This document shows, one piece after another, positions 1 through 12,000 of a DNA stretch of 64,000 nucleotides. Position numbers and translations under genes: made by a program. Origin of the DNA: Deltaproteobacteria bacterium (lineage in GTDB: Bacteria; Myxococcota_C; UBA6777); the NCBI GenBank assembly GCA_006226375.1, contig SBHC01000005.1, positions 124,001 through 188,000 on the forward strand, written 5' to 3'. Below the pieces are notes generated by a model. It was not told the origin of the DNA, ran no database searches, and was given only the letters and a program-made list of their open reading frames with translations. How positions within the stretch are numbered: the first letter of the stretch is position 1; each line of letters begins with the position of its first letter.

Positions 1-3000
1 TACCAAAACCGCGTCCGCAACGAGACCAACGAAGATGACAACTACTCCTATACCTACGGTCACTCCGTATCGATCAACATCATTCAAAAGCGCTCCAATC
101 TGAAAACATCAGGGGCTCTGGTTCCCACCAAAACGAAAAACTTGCTGGAAGGCGAAACCATCTCGGTCGACATCCCCATCGAGAACGCTGGTGATGAAGA
201 AACATGGAACAGCTCTAGCAACCCCACAACGTTCTATGTCGCGCTCTACATCGGCCGTGAATCCGGAACCCTCCGCGGCGCCAAGCAAATCGTTCAGGTC
301 ACGACAGCAACCCTCGCAGCAGGCTCCAAACGCACCGTCAGAGTGACAGGCAACATCCCCACAAGTTGGCCGGTCGGAAACTCATACTTGCACGCCGTGG
401 TTGATAGCTACCAAAACCGCATCCGCAATGAGTCCGATGAGAACGACAACTACTCTTTTACCTATGGACACTCGGTCGCCGTCACGGTTGGACGAATTCG
501 CTCCAACTTGAAAACCAAGAGCGCCATCACCATCAACAAGCCCAAGCCCGTAGAAGGTGAACAAGTTATCATCAATGTTCCTGTCGAGAACATCGGGGCA
601 GACGAAACTCGCACCAACCCTGGTATTACAACCGGAACCACACAATTCCAGGTCCAGGTCTGGCTTGCACCTCGTCCGGGAGTCACGACCAGCGGAAAGT
701 CGCTGGGTTCGGTTTGGGTTAATAGCTTGAAGACCGGTGCCAGCGCAACGGCAACCCTCACAGCTACGATTCCAGTGGGAACCAACCCTGGCCAATACTG
801 GCTGCATGCTCTCGTCGACAGCTACCAGAACCGAGTTCGCAATGAATCCGACGAGACCGATAACTACTCTTATACCTACGGCCACTCCATCACTGTCGAT
901 GTACAGCGCGCTCGCTCCAATCTGCGAACCGGTGACAAGATTGTCGTTGCCAAGACCAACCCCAATCCAGGTGAGCTTACATCCTTCAAGGTCAAAGCTC
1001 TCAACGACGGAACGCACGACACCAAAAGCACAGTCAGTGGCAGCCCCACCTCGTTCTACGTTGACTTCTATATCTCCCAGTACCCTGGGAGTTTGAGTGG
1101 AGCCAAGCATCTGGGTCGTCAACAAACCAACTCGCTGACTCCCAACCAACAACGTGAAGTGACTGTGTTCGGGACCATCCCAAGCACCTGGCCTCAAGGC
1201 CGCTCGTATATTCACGCTGTCGTAGACGGTTACCAAAACCGCATTCGTAACGAAAACGACGAAGACGACAATGTCTCCTACTGGTACAACCACTCCACTG
1301 CCATTGATGTGGGCGGAAGCAACACACCCATCACAGCGCTGTGGGCCGACCTTCGCACCAACACCGCGATCAAAGTATCCAAGGTCCAGTTGACCGAAGG
1401 GGAGCAAGTCACTCTGGAAGTTCCAGTCCGCAACGCTGGAAACGGCGAAACCCTCGACAAAGTCGGCGGGCTCTCCACCAATGTCAGCGTCCAGTTCTTC
1501 ATCTCTCGCCTCCCCAACACCCTGGATGGCGCACAGTCCTTGGGAACAGTCACCCTCCCCTCGCTGCTCGCTGGCGACGTCAAGAATGCAATCTTTCAAG
1601 CAATCATTCCAACCGGTTGGCAAGAAGGAACAAGCTACATTCATGCGCTGGTAGACAGTGGAAACAAGGTGGGCAATGAGCTTGTCCCCAGCAGCAACCG
1701 CTCGTACCGCAATGGCCACTCTACGGCAGTGACCATCGGCTACGCCTTCTCCAACCTGCGACTGAGCGGCAAGCTGATTCCCTGCCAAAGCAAAGCGACG
1801 GTGGGTCAACAAATTTGTGTAACGGTTCCAATTGGAAACTTTGGCCCTGCAGCCACAAACAAAAGCTACACTAGCACTCCAGAGAGTCACACCACGCGCC
1901 TCTATATCTCGCAGTATCCCGATAGCTTGATGGATGCGATCCAACTCACGGACACCATCCACAGTCCGCTGGGAGCAGGCGGTCGAATTTCCCCGAAGAT
2001 TTATGCCATCATCCCTTCCACGTGGTACGCCGGGGAAGCCTATATCCACGCTGTTCTCGATGTGTCCAACACCATCAAGAACGAATCCAACGAAGGCGAC
2101 AACACCTCTTACACAACGGGCTATGGGGCCAAGATCGACATCACGAAGTTGTACTCCAACCTGAAAACAGGAGGAGCCCTTCAACCAGAGAAACAAACCT
2201 ACGAAGTGGGCTCCCGTGTTCTTCTCTCGATGAGCGTTGAAAACAATGGGGGCGACGAGACCCTAAGCGCTGTAGCAGGTGCTCCTGTCAAGTTCAATGT
2301 GGCCTTCTATCTAAGCTCTCGCCCCGACACCTTGGAGGGTGCCACGTCGCTGGGTTCGCTCACGACCGATGCGATCAACTCCGGTAGCTCCCGCGTGGTC
2401 AGCTACGAGTTCATCATGCCAACAACGTGGTTGCCGGGTTCGGCTTACATCCACGCCATTGTAGACCCGACGGACGCCGTCAAAAACGAGTCCAACGAAG
2501 GTGACAACACCTCGATCCGTTACGCACACTCTGCAAAGGTCACAGTCACACGGGGCTACTCCAACCTCGTCACCAACTCCACATTGTCTCTGTCCAACAC
2601 CTCTCCTGAGCAGGGTCAATACGTTCGCGTGGTGGTTCCAATCAAAAACAACGGAAACACAGACACGCTGAATGGTTTCGGTGGACTCCCCACCTCCAGC
2701 AACGTTGACATCTACATTTCCAACCGACCCAACAGCATCTTGGGCGGGACCAAGCTAGGCTCAGCAACCTTGAGTAACGTTGGACCTGGTGGCGTCGAGT
2801 CGGTCGAAGTCACCGTTCAGATCCCAACAAGCTATCAAGTGGGTGGGGCCTACATTCACGCTCATGTCGACGCAGGCGACGCCGTCAAAAACGAGTCCAA
2901 TGAGGGCGACAACTTCTCTTACATGAGCAGCCACTCCCGCTCCATCAATGTTGCAGCCTCCACAACAGGAGGAACCAACGGAACCTCCAACCTGAAGACC

Positions 3001-6000
3001 CGAAGTAACATCATCCTCTCGCAAACGGTGGTGGGTGATGGTGACCAGGTGTTCGTGAACGTTCCCATTCACAACGATGGAAACTTCGTAACAGCCAACC
3101 GCGTGGGCGGAAGCGCGACCAGTTTCTATGTTCGCGTGTACCTGTCTCGCTCAGCGACCTCGATCACAGGAGCCAAACTACTGGGCAGCACTGTGTATGC
3201 AGCGTTGGCCGGTAAGTCCAACCTGGACGCATCCTTCCAGGTCACGATTCCGGAAAACTGGGCGCAAGGTCAGAGTTACATTCACTCCTTTGTGGATGCC
3301 TACCAGGATCGAATCAAGAACGAATCCAGTGAGAGTGACAACTACTCGTACCAGACCAGCCACTCGGCCACGATCCGGGTGGAACATCGCCGGTCGAACC
3401 TCCGCACCAACGGCAAGCTTACGGTGGATCGTAGCTCCGTCTTGGACAGCGATACGATTAAGGTCACGATCCCCCTTATCAACAACGGAACCGATTGGAC
3501 CCGAAACAGCAGCCGCAACATCACCAGCTTTTACGTGGACCTGTACCTGACCCGAACCCCAGGAACAACCGACGGAGGAACGCTCCTCGGACGTCTCCTT
3601 GTTCCTGCCATGGCTTCGCAACAGTCCACATCCATCGAGATCGCAGGCCAAATCCCCCAAGGTTGGGCGACAGGGACAAGCTATCTCCACGCTGTGATCG
3701 ACGGATACAGCAACCGAGTCCGCAATGAGTCAAACGACGACGATAACTATTCGTATGTCTACAGCCACTCCACCACCATCACCATTAACAACCGTCGCTC
3801 CAACCTCCGGACAGCCGATGTGTTGCAGCCCTCACAGACCTCCGTCAAAGACGCGGACTACATCAACGTGGCTGTTCCGATCATTAACAATGGAAACGAA
3901 ACCACGCTGAACAGTATCGGCGGCACGCCTCAAACTCACCATGTGTACGTATACATCAGCAAAACGCCTGGAACACTCACAGGCGCGAAGCAGCTCGCCG
4001 GTGTGTATGTGAACGCGTTGAAAGCGGGAGAGCGGGCGACTGCCACGGTTCGTGTCCAGATTCCCTCTGGCTGGGCGACAGGAACAAGCTACCTCCACGC
4101 CTTTGTAGACGGCTACCAAAACCGGATCCGCAACGAATCTGACGAGGACGACAATTACTCGTATTCGTACGGTCACTCCGCAACCATCACAGTCACGCGA
4201 CGACGTTCCAACTTGCGCACCTCCAGCGCAGTGACTCTGTCACACAGTTCCCGCAACGACGGGGAATATGTCACAGTCACCGTTCCTGTTCTCAACGCAG
4301 GAGACGATGCCACACGCAACAACGTCAACGGAACCCTCCAATCGTTTTATGTGGGCGTCTATCTTTCCCCTCGTTCGGGAGACTTGAGCGGTGCGAAGTT
4401 ACTTGGCAACCAAATCATCCAAGCGCTGCAACCTGGCGAGCGTGCCAACGCCCAGATCAACGTGCAAATCCCTGTGGGAACTATCCCCGCGCGTTGGTAC
4501 ATCCACGCCTATGTGGACTACTACCAAGACCGAATTCGCAACGAATCCGACGAGAACGACAACTACTCGTTTGCCTACGGTCACTCGGCCATTTTGACCA
4601 CCCAGCAAGTTCGCTCCAACCTGAAAACATCGGGCAAGTTGACGAGCAACGCGACCACGTACAGCGCAGGTAGCGCGGTGATTGTCACGGTCCCAGTGGA
4701 AAATGCAGGCAACGAACAAACCCTCAACGCAGTGGCAGGAACGCCACAAACGTTCTACGTTGCAGCCTACGTCTCTCGCCACCCCACCAGCTTGTCAGGG
4801 GCTCACCGACTGAACCGTGTGGTGACCCAAACCTCGCTGGCAGCGAACGGTAAGGTTTCAGTCCAGATCACCGGGAACATTCCAACCACTTCGGCTTGGA
4901 CAACAGGTGGCACCATCTACATCCATGCGTTTGTCGACGAGTACCAAAACCGGATCCGCAACGAATCCGACGAGGACGACAACTACTCCTACTCCTACAA
5001 CCACTCACTCACAGTGACGCTACAGGGAACACCAGGAACGACTCCCAAGTGGTCGAACCTGACCGGTACAGCGTTGATTCGCAGCGATCGCCAGACCGCA
5101 TTTGAGGGCGAAAACATCACCCTCTCCTACCCCATCCAAAACAAGGGGCAGGAAGCGACATTGAACAAGCTCAACGGCACAGGTGTTAACTTTGTGGTGC
5201 GGTTCTACATTGCCCCCAACGCTGACAACCTGATTGGAGCCGTAAGCCTGGGTGACACCAACATCTACTCCATGAACGCTGGAGCCAACGAGACCGCTGT
5301 ACTGCAAGGTCAGATCCCCTCCCCTTGGCCCTCTGGAAAAGCGTACATCCACGCAGTCATCGACGCGACGACAAAGGTAGGCAACGAGACCTTCCGCTCC
5401 GACAACATCAGCTACTTTAACAACCAGTCCATCACCATCAACGTCGGCTCCCGGGCCTCCAACCTGCGGACCTACGTGGGTCTTGTCGCCCGCCCCACAA
5501 GTGTGGCCCTTGGCAACAAAGTCACTGTTGATGTCAGCGTGTTGAACAACGGCGACGACATCACCAAGGATGCTTACAACGGTCGAGCTTCTGCGTTTGT
5601 TGTCTCTCTGTATTTGTCCCAGTCCAGCAACGGTTTGACCTCTGCAGTCAAGCTGAAGGATGTGAACTTTGCAGCCTTAAGCAGCGGCAGCAACGCAACC
5701 GTCCAGGTAGAAGTCACAATCCCCACAGACTGGAGCACCCAAACCGCTTACATCCATGCGGTGGTGGATTCAGGGAACGCGATCAAAAACGAATCCAACG
5801 AAGGTGATAACCAATCGTGGCAGTACGGGCATTCGGCGACGTTGCAGATTTCAACCCAACGTTCCAACCTACGAACCGAACAAGCGATTAAGTTGTCCAC
5901 CCAGACGGCTGCCCACAACGACCTTGTGACAGCCACCATCTACGTGGAAAACAATGGCACAGACAGCACCCGCGATGCGCTCAACGGTAACACCGTTCGC

Positions 6001-9000
6001 TACACGGTCGATCTTTACCTTGCACGCTATGCCAACGGCCTCCAAGAATCGACCAAGATTGGAACGACGACCTTCGATTCACTGGGTGCTGGCGCGAAAG
6101 GCAACAACACGATCAGCTTCCGTGTCCCCAACACCTGGCCGGTCGGTACGGCTTACCTCCATGCAGTTGTCGACGCCGGCAATGCTGTCAAGAACGAATC
6201 CAACGAAGGTGATAACTACTCTTACCTGCGCTCACACTCTGCTTCGCTTCAGATCGGCCAGACCTTCTCCAACGTGACAACCTCCGCTACGATCACGTCG
6301 TCTTCGGCATCACCCAAGGCAGGTGACTTTGTTTATGTCACCGTCAAGGTCACCAACAACGGACAGGCCGAAACCCGCAAAGGCGTAGGCGACGTTACAA
6401 CAGGCAGCACTGTATACCTGTGGTTGGGTCAGTTTGTGGGGAACACAGGCGCCACTCGCCTTGGCACGTTCAACATGAACTCCCTTGCGCCGGGCGCTTC
6501 ACAAACCGCAACCTTCCGTGTGCAGATTCCCACCACATGGGCGCCAGGCAGTGCTTATCTCCACGCGCAAGTGGACGCGCTCAACAACGTCAAAAACGAG
6601 TCCAACGAAGGCGACAACTGGTCGTACATCAACAACCACTCGTTACCCATCAATGTAAATCCAGCCGGTGGCCCTCCCAGCACCAACGGAACATCCAACC
6701 TTCGCACCAACAAGATCATTGCGATTGACAACACCAATCCTTCTGATGGACAGAACGTTACCGTTCAAGTCTACATCCAAAACAACGGAACAGCGGTCAC
6801 AGCCAACTCAGTGGGTGGCAATGGCTACAGCTTCTATGTTGACCTGTACATCAGCCAAAACGCGACCAATACCTCCGGTGGAACTCGACTGGGCCGCTTG
6901 TTGGTTCAACCGTTGGCTGGTGGTGCCACCGCAACAGTCCCCTTCCAGGTGAAGATCCCCGCAGGCTGGACTGCAGGAGCGGCTTACCTCCACGCTGACA
7001 TTGATGGTTACACCAACCGGATTCGTAACGAATCCAACGAAGGTGACAACTTCTCCTACTCCTACCAACATTCGCTCAAAATCAACGTGGTGCAAAAACG
7101 TTCCAACCTTCGCATCGCTGCGAACATTGTGCCCTCCAAAACATCTCTTGCTGCAGGAGAGTACTTTGATGTCCGGGTCACCGTGGAAAACAATGGAACA
7201 GAGACTACATTGTCGGCGGTGGATGGAACACCCCAAACTCACTACCTGCGGCTGTATCTAGGCACGTTACAAACCAGCCTGAGCAGCTCCAGCACGTTGG
7301 CAGGGTTGTACCTCCAACCGCTCAAGCCTGGAGAGAAAGTCACGCAGTTGTTCCAGGTGCAAGTCCCGACCAACTGGACCGCGACCACTGCTTATCTCCA
7401 TGCTTATGCAGACGGTAACAGCAATCGAATTCGCAACGAGTCCAACGAGAGCGACAACATCTCCTACCAAACCGGAAACTCAGTCAAGGTGACTGTGGGT
7501 CAAAAGCAGTCCAACTTGCGAACGGGTGGGGAGTTGAAGATTGATAACGCAACCCCCATCGACAACAGCAAAGTGAACGTCACAGTTCCCATCCTGAACA
7601 ATGGCACCGACGTCACCCGAAGCGGAATCGCTGGCACTCCTCGTACCTACTATGTAAACCTGTACATCAGCACCAGCAAAAACACGATCACAGGAACGGG
7701 CACCAAGTCTCTGGGAAGCGTGTTGATGCCTGCCTTGGATGGTGGAGATACAGCAACCACAAGGATGCAGGTCACGATCCCTGAGAACTGGCCGGTAGGC
7801 ACTTCGTACATCCACGCGTTTGTTGATAGCTCAGGCAACCGGGTTCGCAACGAATCCAACGAGAACGATAACTACTCGTATGTGTACAACCACTCCGTGA
7901 CCATCAACGTGCAACAAGCTCGCTCCAACCTCAAAACCTACGCGGGCATCTATGTATCCAACAGCGCCCCCAACGGCGGAGAGTATGTGGATATCAACGT
8001 TCCCATCGAAAACAACGGAAACGTTGAAACCCTGAGCAACGTGGGCGGAACTCCACGAACACACTATGTGTATGTGTATCTGGCTCCCAACCCCAACAAC
8101 CTGACAGGAGCGACCCAGTTGGGCGGCATGTACGTCCAAAGCCTCAAGGCCAAGGAGAAGACCATCGCTCAGATGCTCCTCCGCTTGCCGACCAACAAGG
8201 CCGCTGGGCAGTACTACATCCACGCGTACGTAGACGGTTACCAAAACCGGATTCGCAACGAATCCAACGAGAACGATAACTACTCCTACATTTACAGTCA
8301 CTCGGCGGTGGTGTTCCTCGACCAGAAACGCTCCAACCTCCGGACACAGGGGCCGTTGACTCTCTCGACCCCACAAACTCGATCGGGCCAGCAGATTAGC
8401 GTCACAGTGCCAGTCATCAACGCCGGCTCCGATGTCACTCGAAACGGAAGCAATGGTGCAGCGACGGGCCATACCGTCCGGATTTACATCGGACCCAACG
8501 CCAACAACCTGACCGGTGCGAGCAACGTAGGAAGCTTCACCGTGGGCTCCTTGGCGGCTGGTTCTACCGCAAGCCAGGCGGTCAATGTGACGGTTCCAGG
8601 TAGCTTCAACGGAACCTACTGGGTGCATGCGTATGTGGATGCGACCAACGCCATCCGAAACGAGGCCGACGAGAACGACAACTACTCCTACAACCTCGGC
8701 CACTCTCAGCAGCTCGGAGTGAACCAGTTGCGGTCCAACTTGCGGACGGATGCTTCCCTGTCCGTCAACAACAAGAGCCCGCAAGAAGGCGCGCTCCTGA
8801 CCATCACCGTCCCCGTTATCAACGACGACATTGACACCACAAGGGTCTCCAACGGAGGCAACACCACAGGCTTTGACACTTGGGTGTACATCTCCAACTC
8901 GCCCAGTTCGTTGGCCGGAGCCGCGCTTGTAGGCAAGAACACCGGAACGGCACCGCTGACTGCCGGTAGCAAGGTCAATGTTACGGTCAACGGGCAGCTC

Positions 9001-12000
9001 CCTGGAAAGTGGGTGGGCACCCGTTACCTCCACGCAGTGGTGAACCCCTCAGGCAGTCGTCGGGTTGGCAACGAACGCTTCACCAACGACAACTCTTCGG
9101 GTCAACTGGGCCATAGCATCCCGATCACCATTGGGGCGAGCCGGTCCAACCAACAGTTTGACGGCAAGATCCAACTCTCCACGGCACAGGCTGCTCCGGG
9201 CGCTTCGGTGAATGCGACCATCAAGATCAAAAACTCCGGCAACGACACCTCTCGGAACAGCGCCGGTGGCTCACCTCAGAAGGTTCAAATCCGCCTGTAC
9301 ATGACCACCAACGCGTTCAGCCGACAGGCTGCGACTCTGGTCACAACCATCACCACAACGGTAGCCTTGGGCGCAGGACAATCCACAACGGTACAAGGAA
9401 CCTTTACGGTCCCTGCTTTCACCCAGCCCAACTACTATGTGCATGGTTACATCGTTCCCGTTGGCAACGAAGATGTGGTGTTTGATAACGAGTCGTTCCA
9501 AACCAACGACTCGGCCATTTTGAAGATCCTCGCCACTCCACTGTCTGACCTTGTGTACGACGGCAAGCTATCTCCCTCCAGCAATGTTCCGTACGCCGGG
9601 CAAGCGATCACTGTGGATGTACCGCTCAAGAACTCGGGTCAGGCTCCCACACGCAAAGGGCTGACAGGAGCCACCACAGGCTTTGATGTTACGGTGTACC
9701 TTGGTCCAAACGCGACGAACCGAACCAACGCAGTTCAGGTTGGCAAGGCCACGTTGTCGGCAGGTTTGGGCGCAGGAGGAGTAGCGACAGCGCGTGTTTC
9801 GGTGACGATTCCCTCGCAAGCTGCAGTGGGTCAGGCGTACCTCCACGCAGTGATCGATGTGGCACAAAATGTGGGCAACGAATCCGACCGCAACAACAAC
9901 GAGTCTGCAACAACAGGCAACAGCGTCGCGATCAACATCACCGCTTCCACCCAAACCCAGCGCAGTGACGTGAAGTTTGATGCGAAGCTATGGGCCTCCA
10001 CGACCACGCCGTACCCAGGACAAAGTGTGTCGGTCAACATCGGCTTGGAAAACGCTGGCAACGATGACACCCGAACCCAAGTCGGTGGAACCGCCACCGG
10101 CTTCAAGGTTGGATTGTATCTTAGCCAGTACAGCAACCGTCTCACCAACGCTGCACGCGTCGGAACAGCAACACTCACCAGCGCCTTGAGCGCCAGCCAA
10201 AAGTCATTGGTATCCTCCACCATCACCATCCCTAGCAACGTCACTGCGGGAACCTGGTATTTGCACGCACGAGCCGACGTTGACGGTCAGATTGGCAACG
10301 AGTCCAACCGCAGCAACAACGACTCCTGGTCGAGCAGTCACTCGATTCCACTGACGATTGTGACGTCACAACAGCGCGCCGACCTTGATATCCAAGGCAG
10401 CCTCGCTGTCAGTACGCTCCAGCCGTTTGCGGGCCAAGCGATTACAGTTCAAGCGACGATTCGCAACGCAGGCAACGACACCACTCGGGACAAAGTAGGT
10501 GGCACAGCGCGTGGCTTTACCGTTGCGGTGTACATTGGCACCAAAGCTGATGGCTCCGGACTTACCCAACAGATCGGCACCTATACCGTGAACGCCTCGA
10601 TGGTCAGCACCGCAACCCTCAACATTACGGTGAACGCAACCATCCCAGGAACATGGGGGAATGGAGCGTCTTACATTCACCTTGTGGTGGATCCAGGTCG
10701 CGTGATTGGTAACGAAGGAAACTTCCGCAACAACGCCAGCTACAACACCAACCAGTCGGTGGCTATTACGGTCAGCGGCGCCACCAACAACAAGCGCAGC
10801 AACTTGAACCTGAAAGATCCCATCCAATCGACAGGAACACCGTACGCCGGTGCTTATGTTACGATCGAAGCGGTCGTACAAAACACTGGAAACGATGCGT
10901 CCTTGGACAAGATTGGTGGAGTCAAAACCGACTTCTTCGCGACCATCTACCTGTCCAGTTCGGGCACCTCGGTGGCCAACGCGACCTCGTGGAAGGATGT
11001 GAAGATCTCGGCGCTGGATCCGAACCAAAGCCAAAACATCAAAGAGACCTTACGAATCCCTGTCGGGCTTCAACCTGGCACCTATTGGGTCCATATCTTT
11101 GTGGACGAAAAAGCTGCCATCAACAACGAGTCCAACCGCCTCGACAACCTCGATGTGACCAAGTCGATCAAGCTCACCATCGGTGGCATTGATGACAAGG
11201 ACAAGGATGGTGTGAAGTCAGACAAAGACTGCGATGACAACGACAAGACCGTCTATCCCGGCGCCAAAGAGATTTGCGACGGAAAAGACAACGACTGCGA
11301 CACCCAGGCTGACAACGGCCAGAACCTTTGCACAGCGGGCGCTGCTTGTGTCAACGGAACCTGCGTCTCCAACTGCAACCCTGCCTGTGGCAATGGCTTC
11401 CGATGCAGCAACAACCAATGCGTCGAAGACAACTGCTACGGACTCGGATGCCCCCAAGGCAAGGTGTGTTTGAACAGCGCTTGTGTGGACAACCCCTGCG
11501 CCAATGTGACTTGCAGCAGCGGAGAATACTGTCGCGGTGGAAAGTGCATCAAGTCGTGCGCTGGCGTCAGTTGTTCTTCAGGTGAAACGTGCAAGGAAGG
11601 AACTTGCTCCGCAGACACCTGCGCAGGCGTTCGTTGTCCCTCCGGTCAGTACTGTGACCAAGGGACTTGCAAGCCCAGCCAGTGTGGCGGCGTAGTCTGC
11701 ACCAACGGTCGAATTTGTGAACCTTCCACAGGAAAGTGCATCGACGACCCCTGCGCCTACATGACTTGTCCCTCGGGTCAATACTGCCAGCAAGGTTCTT
11801 GTTACAACGATCCATGCGGAGGCCGCTGCAAAACCAATGAGACATGTTGGGGCAATGGTTTCTGTGTTCCCAACAACTGCTACTTCTCTGGATGCCCCTC
11901 GGGTCAACTCTGCATTGGCGGCACTTGTGTGCAAGACCGCTGCGCAAACAAGACCTGTGCTTCGGGAGAGTTCTGTCGGGATGGCAACTGCATCAAGTCC

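Noticed and set aside
382-2196. 604-codon open frame on the minus strand
   Set aside because: It is the mirror of the CARDB array. The sense strand has clear domain structure, and the minus frame stays open only because of the repeated codon pattern.
7831-9033. 400-codon open frame on the minus strand
   Set aside because: Same mirror effect of the CARDB repeats; composition is unlike any protein and there is no start signal.
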